Assembly (NCBI GenBank): GCA_039586575.1
Contig: JBDHKD010000008.1
Span: 56,287 to 120,286 of the forward strand
Source of the DNA: G020344215 sp039586575
GTDB taxonomy: Bacteria; Gemmatimonadota; Gemmatimonadetes; Palauibacterales; KS3-K002
Length of the DNA: 64,000 bases
Reading direction: 5' to 3'
Position 1 is the stretch's first letter. The number at the start of each line of letters is the position of its first letter. The notes under the pieces were generated by a model. It searched no databases. It had not been told where the DNA came from and was given only the letters and a program-made list of their open reading frames with translations. Of the stretch, positions 1 through 8,664 are shown piece by piece. The position numbers and the translations under genes are program-made.

Positions 1-1
1 T

Positions 2-754
2 GGCATCAACGGCGGCACGATGTACGACAAGTTCTGGACCCCGGAAACCGGCTGGAATCAGAGCGACCCGAACCTGCAGACCTTTAACGACTATGCCGAC
101 TTCTTCCGCTGCAAGCAGTGCCACGCCTGGGACCGGCTGGGAACCGCGGCGTCGTACATCGGACGAGCGCCGAGCACAACGCGACCCAACGTGGCCTCGC
201 TGAACCTGAAGACCGCTACGGCAGCGATGTCCGAACAGGAGCTTTTCGACGCGCTCTGGAGATCCACCGGTCGTCGTCCAGTGAGCGCCGATCTTTCGAC
301 GTACGACCCGGTGACGAATTCGACGGTCGGCGACCAGATGCCGGACCTGAGCGATATCATGACCGAGGAGCAGGTCTGGGATCTGGTGAAGTTTCTGAGG
401 GAGGAGGCGATCGATACCGATTTCCTCTATGGCTATACGACCCTCGGCACCTACCCGACCGGATCGATCACCTACTCGGACATCGGCACGGGGGGTAACG
501 CGGCCAACGGCGATGCTGTCTATGCCGCCAGCTGCGCCATCTGCCACGGCGCCGACGGTACCGCCGTCCCCGTGGACGGCACCTACAGCGTTGGCAGCTT
601 CCTGCGTGCGAAGCCGTACGAGGTGCAGCACAAGGTCAAGTTCGGTCAGCCAGGAACCACGATGGCGAGTGGTATCCTGACCGACGTTAGCGATATCCGG
701 GATCTCTACCTGGCGCTTAGGAACGCGGCCAACTATCCGGACCCGAGCCCTTAG
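2..754 (+). CDS. Diheme c-type cytochrome (5' end outside window)
   Basis: The frame is open from base 2, and the first ATG (position 20) has no ribosome binding site, so the gene very likely begins upstream of the window. Two heme-binding CxxCH motifs are visible: CKQCH about 38 residues in, followed by WDRLG, and CAICH about 175 residues in, followed by GADG. Between them is a helix-rich stretch typical of class I cytochrome c domains. It should be a periplasmic electron carrier. Its position 150 bases before a pentaheme/molybdopterin/ferredoxin/NrfD cluster suggests it serves that complex, although a strong hairpin separates them. The resemblance to thiosulfate-dehydrogenase-like diheme cytochromes is only general; no substrate can be assigned. 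Confidence 0.85.
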   Translation, partial: GINGGTMYDKFWTPETGWNQSDPNLQTFNDYADFFRCKQCHAWDRLGTAASYIGRAPSTTRPNVASLNLKTATAAMSEQELFDALWRSTGRRPVSADLSTYDPVTNSTVGDQMPDLSDIMTEEQVWDLVKFLREEAIDTDFLYGYTTLGTYPTGSITYSDIGTGGNAANGDAVYAASCAICHGADGTAVPVDGTYSVGSFLRAKPYEVQHKVKFGQPGTTMASGILTDVSDIRDLYLALRNAANYPDPSP

Positions 755-829
755 GGCAGCATCAGTGACGGCTGGTGCTGGCAGCGGCTCGTACCCCCAA
801 CGCTTGCTCGCCACGCCGTCAGAGATCCG

Positions 830-870
830 CGCGGTCTTTCCCCTGAACGTCGCTCAGGGGAAAGACCGCG
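830..870. terminator. Perfect 17-bp hairpin between cytochrome genes
   Basis: Arms 830-846 and 854-870 are perfectly complementary over 17 bp, with a 7-base loop. It lies 75 bases after the stop of the diheme cytochrome and 30 bases before the pentaheme gene. There is no T tract. It could be a terminator or attenuator partly insulating the two genes, or an mRNA processing or stability element that lets downstream genes be expressed at a different level. Confidence 0.55.
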
Positions 871-900
871 AGCGCGAACGCCAAACTCGAGATAGACGGG

Positions 901-1440
901 ATGGATCTAACTGCCGCCGATCGCGGCGGATTCGCACGCGTGTGGTGGGGCTACTGGGGAATCGGCCTGACTCTTATTACCGCGTTGCTCATCACACTGC
1001 TGGCCACGCGCACCCCCCCCGTTCCACAGCCGGTCGCGTTCAACCACCGTAAGCATACTGAGGAACTCGGTCTGAATTGTGAGTTCTGTCATGTGCACGT
1101 GACCAAGCGCGCTCACGCCGGACTGCCGGACGCTCAGACCTGCACGATCTGCCACCAGACTCCGCAAGGCACGTCGGCCGAGGCAGCTCGCGTCACGACG
1201 CTGCTCGCTGAAGGCGACCCGCTGACGTTCAACAAGCTGTTTCGCCTCGCACCGCATGTGTTCTACACGCACCGCCGCCATGTCGGGATCGCCGAGCTGC
1301 AGTGCGAGAGCTGCCACGGCGCGATCGCCAGGACCGTACGACCACCGGCCCGTCCGCTGGTGAGGATCGACATGGACTTCTGCATGGACTGCCACCGCGA
1401 GCAGGGGCAGACCCTCGACTGCAACGCATGCCACCGCTAG
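901..1440 (+). CDS. Membrane-anchored pentaheme cytochrome c (QrcA/ActA-like subunit)
   Basis: The 179-aa protein has one N-terminal hydrophobic segment (about residues 20-37) followed by five CxxCH motifs: CEFCH, CTICH, CESCH, CMDCH and CNACH. Spaced histidines such as FNHRKH and FYTHRRH are typical of distal ligands in the cytochrome c7/c3 fold. It is probably an N-anchored periplasmic electron-transfer subunit. In Qrc and alternative complex III a multiheme cytochrome (six and five hemes respectively) is encoded just before the molybdopterin-like subunit, which is the arrangement seen here, with 16 bases to the next start. The assignment as the cytochrome subunit of a quinol-oxidising complex rests on this synteny and on the heme count. 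Confidence 0.85.
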   Translation: MDLTAADRGGFARVWWGYWGIGLTLITALLITLLATRTPPVPQPVAFNHRKHTEELGLNCEFCHVHVTKRAHAGLPDAQTCTICHQTPQGTSAEAARVTTLLAEGDPLTFNKLFRLAPHVFYTHRRHVGIAELQCESCHGAIARTVRPPARPLVRIDMDFCMDCHREQGQTLDCNACHR

Positions 1441-1456
1441 CGCGGGGAGGACGAGG

Positions 1457-3820
1457 ATGAGCCCCAGTCGGCGCGAGTTCCTGTGGACGATGGGTGCCGC
1501 CGCCGCCACGGTGGCCCTGAAAGGGACGCAGGATGTCTTTTGGACTTCGGGGGAGGCGACCGATCCCGGCTGGACGCCCGGAGCCGAAGATCGACGAAAC
1601 TCCGCCTGCCTGATCTGCCCCTCGCGCTGCGGCATCCGTGGCCGCACGGTGGACGGCCGGCTGGTCAGGATCGACGGCAATCCCTTCCACCCGCTGAGCC
1701 GTGGCGGCCTCTGCCCGCGCGGCGTCGCCGGGGTGCAGATGCTCTATCACCCGGAACGGCTCGCCGCGCCTCTGGTCCGCGCCGGTCCCCGCGGCAGCGG
1801 CCAGTGGGAGACGGTCACGCGCGAGCAAGCCATAACACGCATCGCCGAGCAGCTGAGCGAACTGCGAGCGGCCGGGCGGCCCGAGGCGCTCGCCCTGTTG
1901 GCAGGCTACTGCGCGGGCACGATGCAGGACCTCTGGCGCCAGTTCCTGCGCTCCTATGGATCACCCAACTATGTCGCCGATGCGTACGAGGATGGTACGG
2001 ACGCCGTCATGGCGCTCATGCACGGCATCGATCGTCGACCCAGTTACGATCTCGACCACGCCCGCCTGGTGCTCTCGTTCGGCGCCCCCCTGTTCGAATC
2101 GTGGTGGTCTCCACTTCAGGCGTTCGTGGCCTTCGCGAGCCCGGACGAGGAAAGGGACGGCGGTCCGCGCTTCGTTCAGGTGGACACGCGTTTCTCCCGC
2201 ACGGCCTCGCGTGCCCACGAGTGGGTCGGCGTGCGGCCGGGAACGCACGCCGCGCTCGCCCTCGGAATTGCCTACGTCTTGATCAGGGACGAGCTGTTCG
2301 ACGCCGATTTTGTGGCGCGCCATGTATCCGGCTTCGAGGATTTCGTCGATGCCCAGGGCCAACGCAGAGAGGGCTATCGATCGCTGGTAACCCGCAACTA
2401 CCGAACCGAGGAGGTCTCCGCGATCACCGGCGTACCGGTCGCGCGGATCACCTCACTGGCCAGAGCGATCGCCGCCAACCGCCCGGCTGTCGCCGTCTGC
2501 GGAACGGACGTCACCTTCGCTCCCAACGGGCTGCTCGCCGCCCTGGCCGTGCACAGCATCAACGTGCTGATGGGCAGCATCAACAGCCCCGGGGGTGTGC
2601 TCTTCCCGGATGACGCCCCCCTGGGACCGCTGGGCTCGCCCGCGCTGGATGAGATCGCCCGCGCCGGCGTGGCTCGCGAGCCGCTCGGCTCTCCCCGGCC
2701 GGCTTTCGGTGGCAACGGTGCGGCGCTTCGCTTCGCCGAGGCCATAGCCGGGGCCGAAGTCCCACCGGTCGAGGCGCTGCTACTCTACTACGCCAATCCC
2801 ATCGCCTCGTCGTCACACCCTGCGGTTTGGCGCGATGCGCTCGAGAAGACGCCCTTCGTCGTCAGCTTCTCGCCGTTTCTCGACGAGACCGCCCGCTACG
2901 CCGACGTGATCCTGCCCGATCTGCTGCCCTACGAGCGCTGGCAGGACGCGCCGGCGCCCAGCTCCTACCCCTATCCGGTCTGGGGTCTGGCCCGGCCACT
3001 GGTCGAACCGCCGGAGGGCGCGATGCACACCGGGGATGTCGCGCTCGAGCTCGCGCGCAGCCTGGGCGGAAGTCTGGCCGACAGCCTGCCCTACGAGAGC
3101 TTCGCGGCGCTGCTCAAAGAGAGGGCCCGCGGACTGTTTGCCGTCCGGCGCGGCATGACGTTGGGCGGCGAATTCGAACGCACGCACCATCGCCAGATGG
3201 AGGAGCGCGGCTGGTGGCTGCCGGAGCACGCCGATTTCGAGTCTTTCTGGGAAGAGTTGGTCGAGCGTGGCGGCTGGACCGATCTGTTCTACGATCACTC
3301 CGACCCGCACCGCCTGGCGCGAACGGATAGCGGTCGCATCGAGCTCGTGCCGGCGGTGCTGCTGAGCGCTCTTGGCTCGGAAGGATCGGGGCGCAGGCTT
3401 TACCTCGATGTCGCCACGCGGACCGCGGAAGGCTCAGCCGAGCTGGAGTTGCGACTCCTACCCTATCGCGTTTCCACCCTCGCCTCCGGTACTCTCGCTC
3501 TCGAGCGCTGGCTCGCCGAGCAACCGGGGATCTTCCCCGACGTCCTTTGGCACCCCTGGGTCGAGGTGGCTCCGGAGACGGCAGAGGCGCTGGGGCTCAG
3601 CGATGACACACTCGTCTGGGTGGCCACGCCGCGAGGCCGGTACCGAGCCCGCCTCAAAGTGTTTCCAGGGGCAGCACCCGAGACCGTCTGCGCGCCATAC
3701 GGCCTGCGCCAGTCCGACGGGCAGCTGGCGAATCCGCTCCAGCTGCTCGACGGCTCCACCGACCCGCTCACGGGACTCCCGAGCTGGTCTTCCACCTTTG
3801 TACGCCTCGAACGGGTGTGA
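1457..3820 (+). CDS. Tat-exported molybdopterin-oxidoreductase-family subunit (QrcB/ActB/PsrA-like)
   Basis: The protein has 787 aa. A twin-arginine signal (SRREFLW, then a hydrophobic alanine-rich run) opens it. C51, C54, C58 and C86 form the N-terminal [4Fe-4S] site of the MopB superfamily (CLICPSRC, then GGLCPRG). The rest follows the family: a central catalytic-type domain and a C-terminal molydopterin-dinucleotide-binding-like domain (about residues 660-780). The place where relatives carry the metal-ligating Cys/Ser/SeCys reads NYVADAYEDG, with acidic E178/D179 and no Cys. As in Qrc and alternative complex III, the subunit may therefore be non-catalytic, or use an acidic ligand as NarG does. 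A GGGGAGGA ribosome site precedes the ATG. The stop overlaps the next gene, implying translational coupling. Confidence 0.87.
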   Translation: MSPSRREFLWTMGAAAATVALKGTQDVFWTSGEATDPGWTPGAEDRRNSACLICPSRCGIRGRTVDGRLVRIDGNPFHPLSRGGLCPRGVAGVQMLYHPERLAAPLVRAGPRGSGQWETVTREQAITRIAEQLSELRAAGRPEALALLAGYCAGTMQDLWRQFLRSYGSPNYVADAYEDGTDAVMALMHGIDRRPSYDLDHARLVLSFGAPLFESWWSPLQAFVAFASPDEERDGGPRFVQVDTRFSRTASRAHEWVGVRPGTHAALALGIAYVLIRDELFDADFVARHVSGFEDFVDAQGQRREGYRSLVTRNYRTEEVSAITGVPVARITSLARAIAANRPAVAVCGTDVTFAPNGLLAALAVHSINVLMGSINSPGGVLFPDDAPLGPLGSPALDEIARAGVAREPLGSPRPAFGGNGAALRFAEAIAGAEVPPVEALLLYYANPIASSSHPAVWRDALEKTPFVVSFSPFLDETARYADVILPDLLPYERWQDAPAPSSYPYPVWGLARPLVEPPEGAMHTGDVALELARSLGGSLADSLPYESFAALLKERARGLFAVRRGMTLGGEFERTHHRQMEERGWWLPEHADFESFWEELVERGGWTDLFYDHSDPHRLARTDSGRIELVPAVLLSALGSEGSGRRLYLDVATRTAEGSAELELRLLPYRVSTLASGTLALERWLAEQPGIFPDVLWHPWVEVAPETAEALGLSDDTLVWVATPRGRYRARLKVFPGAAPETVCAPYGLRQSDGQLANPLQLLDGSTDPLTGLPSWSSTFVRLERV

Positions 3821-4515
3821 CGGATCAGAACATGGCACGCTGGGGAATGGTGATCGACTTGGACCGCTGCACCGGCTGTGCGGCATGCGAGGTGGCGTGT
3901 AAGAGCGAGAACAACATCGCTGCCGTCTCTGCCGACGAGGCGGACATGGGCCGTGCCAGCAGTTGGATGAAGGTCATGGCTCATGTGGAAGGAGAGTTTC
4001 CCGACACAACCATGCACTTCTACCCTCGCCCTTGCATGCACTGCGACAACCCGCCCTGTATCAGGGTCTGTCCGGTTCAGGCAACCTATATCGACGACGA
4101 AGGTATCGTCGGCCAAATCTACGCACGCTGCATCGGCTGCCGGTACTGTGCCAATGCCTGCCCCTACATGGTGAAGTACTTCAACTGGTACGGGCCCGAG
4201 TGGTCGGAGCCCGAGCGCCAGCACCTCAACCCGGATGTCTCGATTCGGGCGGCTGGTGTCATCGAGAAGTGCACGTTTTGCCACCACCGACTGCAGAAGG
4301 CCCGGGAAGATGCGCGCGCCGAGGGTCGCGAACTACGTGAGGAGGACTATCAGCCCGCTTGTGTCGAGATCTGTCCGACCAGGGCCATCGTCTTCGGCGA
4401 TTTGGACAACCCGAGTCACAGGGTAGCTAGCCTCAAAGAGGATCCTCGGGTACTGCGCCTGATGGAAGACCTGGGAACACAACCGAAGGTCTATTATCTG
4501 CGGCCGAGAGAATAA
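3817..4515 (+). CDS. Four-cluster 4Fe-4S ferredoxin subunit (DmsB/PsrB/QrcC-like)
   Basis: The 232-aa protein has cysteine groups for four [4Fe-4S] clusters: CTGCAACEVAC near the start, CMHCDNPPCIRVC, CIGCRYCANAC, and a CTFC ... CVEIC pair near the end. There is no signal peptide, so it would be co-exported with the Tat-signal partner or act on whichever side that partner sits. It should relay electrons between the NrfD quinol site and the molybdopterin-like or cytochrome subunits. The GTG start at 3817 overlaps the upstream TGA, a typical coupled junction; an in-frame ATG at 3832 is an alternative. Only two bases separate its stop from the NrfD start. Confidence 0.93.
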   Translation: MTDQNMARWGMVIDLDRCTGCAACEVACKSENNIAAVSADEADMGRASSWMKVMAHVEGEFPDTTMHFYPRPCMHCDNPPCIRVCPVQATYIDDEGIVGQIYARCIGCRYCANACPYMVKYFNWYGPEWSEPERQHLNPDVSIRAAGVIEKCTFCHHRLQKAREDARAEGRELREEDYQPACVEICPTRAIVFGDLDNPSHRVASLKEDPRVLRLMEDLGTQPKVYYLRPRE

Positions 4516-4517
4516 GA

Positions 4518-5864
4518 ATGCGACAAGTCGTGAGAGAGAAGCTGGCTCGCATGTCGACCGATGAACAGGTCCTGCTGCGACCGTTGGTCGAGACCTCGCG
4601 CAGCTTCTACGTCGTCGCCGCCTTGCTGGCGGCCATCACCCTCTGGGGGATGGCTGCCTACTACCTGCAAGTCACTTACGGCCTCGGTCGTACCGGCCTG
4701 AATCGTCCCAGCTACTGGGGCATCTACATCATTTGCTTCGTCTTCTTCATCGGGATCAGTCATGCCGGGACGTTGATCTCCGCCATCCTGCGAGTGAGCA
4801 AGGCGGAGTGGCGGCGTTCGATCACTCGCTCTGCGGAATTGATCACCGTCCTGGTGATCGGCTTCGGTGCCATCCAACCGATCATCGACCTGGGCCGCCC
4901 CGACCGCGTGCTGAATGTCATTCTGCACGCGCAACTGCGCTCACCCCTGCTCTGGGACGTCACGAGCATCGGCCTCTATTTCATCTCGTGCACGATCTAC
5001 CTCTACATCCCCATGCTACCCGACCTGGCGCTCATCCGCGACTCGGGCATCAAGGCACCCCGTCTCTACCGGTTCCTGGCGGCCGGCTACCGCGACACGC
5101 CGGCTCAGCGTGCGCGGCTCGAGCGGGTCATCGGCGTTCTCTCGATCATCGTGATCCCCATTGCGGTGTCCGTCCATACGGTGATCGGCTGGATTTTCGC
5201 CATGACGCTCCGACCGATGTGGCACAGTACCATCTTCGGGCCCTACTTCGTCATGGGGGCGATCTACTCCGGGATCGCCGCGATCCTTGTCGCCATGGTC
5301 GTGCTGCGCCGCGCCTTCGGCCTCCAACAGTACTTCAAGGACATTCACTTCGATTACCTGGGCCGTCTGCTCCTCTTGTTCAGCTTGCTGTGGTTCTACT
5401 TCACCTTCGCCGAATACCTGACGGCGTTCTACGGCGGCGAGCCCGGAGAGATGCGCGCCTTCTGGTCGAAGCTGACGGGGCCCTTCGCCATCCCCTTCTG
5501 GACCATGGTCATGGGCTGTTTCATCATACCGCTCTCCCTCATGTCACGACGCTCGATGAGGACGCCGCGCGGCACTCTGATCGCCGGAATCGCGGTGATA
5601 ATCGGCATGTGGCTCGAGCGATTCAACATAGTGGTTCCAACCTCGGTGAATCCGCGCTGGGAGATCGAGTCGATCGGACAATACCTACCCTCGTGGGTTG
5701 AGCTGTCGATCATGGCCGCGACATTCTCGGGCTTCACCTTGCTGTACATGCTGGCCACCAAGTTCGTCCCCATCGTCTCGATCTGGGAGATCAAAGAAGG
5801 ACGAGAGCACTCGGTGCGGGATGTCGCCGACCGGGTGGCTGGGTACTTGCCGGAAAGCGCCTAG
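4518..5864 (+). CDS. nrfD: NrfD/PsrC-family integral membrane subunit
   Basis: The 448-aa protein is mostly hydrophobic, with about ten predicted transmembrane helices. The first follows a short cytoplasmic leader near residue 25; others are recognisable around ITVLVIGFGAI, the VIVIPIAVSVHTVIGW stretch and the C-terminal MAATFSGFTLLYMLA. The length and the pattern of polar residues in the central helices fit the NrfD family, which binds quinol and, in several complexes, is proposed to move protons. In this operon it would be the membrane anchor and quinone site feeding the ferredoxin subunit encoded directly upstream. I use nrfD as a family name only; a role in nitrite reduction is not implied. 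Confidence 0.92.
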   Translation: MRQVVREKLARMSTDEQVLLRPLVETSRSFYVVAALLAAITLWGMAAYYLQVTYGLGRTGLNRPSYWGIYIICFVFFIGISHAGTLISAILRVSKAEWRRSITRSAELITVLVIGFGAIQPIIDLGRPDRVLNVILHAQLRSPLLWDVTSIGLYFISCTIYLYIPMLPDLALIRDSGIKAPRLYRFLAAGYRDTPAQRARLERVIGVLSIIVIPIAVSVHTVIGWIFAMTLRPMWHSTIFGPYFVMGAIYSGIAAILVAMVVLRRAFGLQQYFKDIHFDYLGRLLLLFSLLWFYFTFAEYLTAFYGGEPGEMRAFWSKLTGPFAIPFWTMVMGCFIIPLSLMSRRSMRTPRGTLIAGIAVIIGMWLERFNIVVPTSVNPRWEIESIGQYLPSWVELSIMAATFSGFTLLYMLATKFVPIVSIWEIKEGREHSVRDVADRVAGYLPESA

Positions 5865-5887
5865 CTCGCGGCGCCGGAGGATATGAA

Positions 5888-7096
5888 ATGCTGATCCCTC
5901 GTATCACACAGACCCTGAGGTTCGCCGCGCTCGCCGTGCTTTGCTGCAGCTCGCCCCTGGGAGTGGCGGCAGCGCACGCCCAAACCGAGCAGTCGTTCCC
6001 CGGCGATCCGATCGCCGGACGACGGATCTTCGTCGCGCGCGCTTGCGATCGTTGCCACGCCATCTGGGGTAACGGCGGGACGCTCGGCCCCGATTTCGCT
6101 CTGGTCGGCGCCGGCCGCAGCCTGCAGCAGCTCGCCGGCATGTTCTGGAACCACACACCGCAGATGATCCAAACCGTGCAGGTCCGCGGGTTCGAGTGGC
6201 CGAACTTCAGCGAAGAAGAGCTCGCCGACATCATCAGCTACATCTATTACGTGAAACTATTCGACGAGCCGGGCGATCCGGTTCTCGGCGAGCGCTGGTT
6301 CCGCGAGATGCTCTGCAGTGAGTGTCACGCGATTGGCGGTGCCGGCGGCCGCAGCGCTCCGCCGCTGGACGACTACGCCCGCTACCTGGCTCCGCTGATG
6401 CTGGCGACGGGTATGTGGAACCACGGCTCTGCCATGCTGGCGCAGCAGGGTACGCTGCGTGCGCCGGTCCCCGCGTTCATGGGGCGGGAGATGGCGGACA
6501 TCCAAGCCTACATCCGGGAGGTTTCGAGCCTCGCGGGCCGCGAAATCGTGTTTCTCCAACCCCCCGACCCCAATGCCGGCCGCGAGTTGTTCCTGGCCAA
6601 AGGGTGCTCCAGCTGCCATGGGCGCGATGGGGGTGGAACGGCGTACGGACCGGACCTCCGCAGTGCGACTCAGCGGCTCCGGGTCTCGGAAATCGCCGGA
6701 ACGCTTTGGAATCACTCGTCCCGAATGGCGCAGGCCATGCGGACCCGAGGGATCGCCTTCCCTCGGTTTCAGGGCAAAGAGATGGCGGACGTCATCGCCT
6801 TTCTGTACTACTTGCGATTCTACGATACGGGAGGGGACGCACGCGCGGGTGAAGTAGTGTTTGCACAGAAAGGCTGCGCCCGCTGTCACACCCCCGAGGA
6901 CGGCGCGGCGATCGGGCCCGATCTCTCTCAGTCGGACGCCATAATGGCGCCGCTCAAGCTCGCGACCGCGATGTGGAACCACGCACCCGCGATGTACACG
7001 GTCATTCAGCTCGAGCACGTGGATTGGCCTCGCTTTGAGGGGGTCGAGATGAGAGACCTCGCGGTCTACCTGAGAAACATGGACACTGGCCAGTGA
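5888..7096 (+). CDS. Exported tetraheme cytochrome c made of four repeated heme domains
   Basis: The 402-aa protein has a Sec signal peptide ending near AAHAQ and four CxxCH motifs (CDRCH, CSECH, CSSCH, CARCH) spaced about 90-110 residues apart. Each is followed about 45 residues later by WNH-x3-M (FWNHTPQM, MWNHGSAM, LWNHSSRM, MWNHAPAM) and then by a conserved (E/D)MxD..xY helix. The repeats come in pairs joined by a linker of the FDEPGDPVLGE type. The Met in WNH-x3-M is a good candidate for the distal heme ligand. It likely carries electrons from the NrfD complex to a terminal acceptor in the periplasm. GGAGG at 5876-5880 sets the ATG at 5888; an earlier ATG at 5883 hits a stop within three codons. 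Confidence 0.9.
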   Translation: MLIPRITQTLRFAALAVLCCSSPLGVAAAHAQTEQSFPGDPIAGRRIFVARACDRCHAIWGNGGTLGPDFALVGAGRSLQQLAGMFWNHTPQMIQTVQVRGFEWPNFSEEELADIISYIYYVKLFDEPGDPVLGERWFREMLCSECHAIGGAGGRSAPPLDDYARYLAPLMLATGMWNHGSAMLAQQGTLRAPVPAFMGREMADIQAYIREVSSLAGREIVFLQPPDPNAGRELFLAKGCSSCHGRDGGGTAYGPDLRSATQRLRVSEIAGTLWNHSSRMAQAMRTRGIAFPRFQGKEMADVIAFLYYLRFYDTGGDARAGEVVFAQKGCARCHTPEDGAAIGPDLSQSDAIMAPLKLATAMWNHAPAMYTVIQLEHVDWPRFEGVEMRDLAVYLRNMDTGQ

Positions 7097-7141
7097 CGCG
7101 GTTTGCAGGGAGGCACACACAGCGCGATCCGGAGGTGTACT

Positions 7142-8359
7142 ATGATCGCCAAGCACCCATCGATCAGTCTCAATAGCAGAGCCGACGTAGCCTCGACCCT
7201 GGCCGTGGCTGTGCTTCTGCTGTGGGTTTCGCAGCCAGCCCATGCACAAGAAAGCTGGGAGCCGACACAGGATCCCTTGGCTGGGTCCCAAGTCTTCGGA
7301 TCCAAAGGCTGCGTCACCTGTCATTCGGTGAATGGGTTGGGCGGAGCTTTCGGACCAGACCTGGGACTCAGCATCGGCCGCCAATCGCTCTACGATCTGG
7401 TAGCCACGATGTGGAACCACCTGCCGCGCATGGGACAGCGGATGCAAGAGCTCGGCATCGAGCGCCCACAACTGAACGCTCAAGAGGCGGGTGACCTGGT
7501 GGCGTTCCTGTTTACGCTGGACTACTTCGATCCGCCGGGCGACCCGACGGTCGGCGAGCACCTTTTTGTCGAGCAGAAGTGCGTCGTGTGTCACCAGGTG
7601 GGCCTGCAGGGAGGCGTAGCCGGGCCCAACCTCGACCATCTGGGGCTGTATGGGTCACCGATCCTGGTTGCAGCCGCGATGTGGAATCACGGCCCCGGCA
7701 TGCAAAACATGATGGAGGACAAGGGGATCGTGCGACCAACCTTCTCCGGTTCTGAACTAGCAGACTTGATCGCCTACCTCGAATCGATGTCGCCGCCCTC
7801 GCTGGCCAGTCCGTTGTACGTACTGCCGGGAGTTGCCGAAGAGGGTCGCCTCGCGTTTAGTGGGAAGGGTTGCGCAGGTTGCCACAGCGTTCGCGGCACG
7901 GGAGGCCAAACGGGGCCGGATCTAGCCCGGCGGGGGGTGCGCTGGAACCTGATCGAGTTCGCGGCCGCCATGTGGAACAAGGGGCCGCGGATGATCGCTG
8001 AGATGAAGGAGCGCGGGCTGCGCAGCCCGCAGCTCGAAGCGGGAGAGATGGCGGATATCGTGGCCTACCTCTATTCGGTCCAGTACTTCGCCGATGCAGG
8101 CGACCCCGAGGCCGGGCGTGAGCTACTGTCGAGCAAAGGCTGCCTGACCTGCCACTCGCGCAACGGCGGGGGCGGGGCCGCTGCCGGTGTTCTTGCCGAA
8201 TCTGCGGGTATGGAATCACCTGCCGAGGTCATCGCCGCCTTATGGAATCACACGCTACACGTAGACGCTGCAGGAGGTGCTGCCATCCTTTGGCCCATGA
8301 TCAGCGCCGAAGAGATGGCCGATATCGCCGCGTTATTGCAGACGCCGCGTCGCAACTGA
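7142..8359 (+). CDS. Second exported tetraheme cytochrome c, paralogue of the upstream gene
   Basis: The protein has 405 aa from the ATG at 7142, chosen because GGAGGTG lies at 7131-7137; a TTG start 39 bases earlier is open but has no ribosome site. A Sec signal peptide ends near AHAQ. Four CxxCH motifs (CVTCH, CVVCH, CAGCH, CLTCH) alternate with MWNHLPRM, MWNHGPGM, MWNKGPRM and LWNHTLHV. The same two-by-two arrangement occurs as in the upstream gene, so the pair arose by duplication. The third repeat has Lys for His. The last has lost the Met, so its heme may have different ligation and potential. It probably forms a multiheme wire with its neighbour. Confidence 0.9.
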   Translation: MIAKHPSISLNSRADVASTLAVAVLLLWVSQPAHAQESWEPTQDPLAGSQVFGSKGCVTCHSVNGLGGAFGPDLGLSIGRQSLYDLVATMWNHLPRMGQRMQELGIERPQLNAQEAGDLVAFLFTLDYFDPPGDPTVGEHLFVEQKCVVCHQVGLQGGVAGPNLDHLGLYGSPILVAAAMWNHGPGMQNMMEDKGIVRPTFSGSELADLIAYLESMSPPSLASPLYVLPGVAEEGRLAFSGKGCAGCHSVRGTGGQTGPDLARRGVRWNLIEFAAAMWNKGPRMIAEMKERGLRSPQLEAGEMADIVAYLYSVQYFADAGDPEAGRELLSSKGCLTCHSRNGGGGAAAGVLAESAGMESPAEVIAALWNHTLHVDAAGGAAILWPMISAEEMADIAALLQTPRRN

Positions 8360-8411
8360 GGACGAGTAACGGCTCGCTAGGGATGCCAACAATCAGAGAA
8401 TCGGAATCACA

Positions 8412-8636
8412 ATGAACCCGGAAGTTGTTCAGGGACTACTAGTCCTAGGCAAGACTGCTGTGATCATCGGCGGAGGGTGCGCCTTTACCCTGGGAACCAT
8501 CTGGGGCACGTGCGCGGCTGCAATAAACTACTTCCAGCGCAAGGACCGCAGAGACGAATTGATGTCACTCTACGAAGCAGGGAGAATCACCACCAGACCG
8601 ACGATTCGGAACGCATACAGCATCTCGGAAGGCTAG
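8412..8636 (+). CDS. Small single-span membrane protein of the cytochrome cluster, unknown
   Basis: The 74-aa protein has one hydrophobic segment (about residues 8-38, rich in Gly/Ala and holding two cysteines) and a polar, basic C-terminal half beginning QRKDRRDELMSLYEAGR. No heme or metal motif is present and the family is not recognised. It sits 52 bases after the second tetraheme gene on the same strand, so it may be a small accessory or assembly subunit of the complex. Small membrane subunits are common at the ends of respiratory operons. The GTG/ATG choice is clear: the ATG at 8412 is the only early start. Confidence 0.6.
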   Translation: MNPEVVQGLLVLGKTAVIIGGGCAFTLGTIWGTCAAAINYFQRKDRRDELMSLYEAGRITTRPTIRNAYSISEG

Positions 8637-8664
8637 GCGCAACTCCCACCGCCTTCGACGCCGG

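Noticed and set aside
6257..7639. 460-codon open frame on the minus strand across both tetraheme cytochrome genes
   Set aside because: It is antisense to clear cytochromes with signal peptides and heme motifs, has no recognisable domain, and reflects high GC content.
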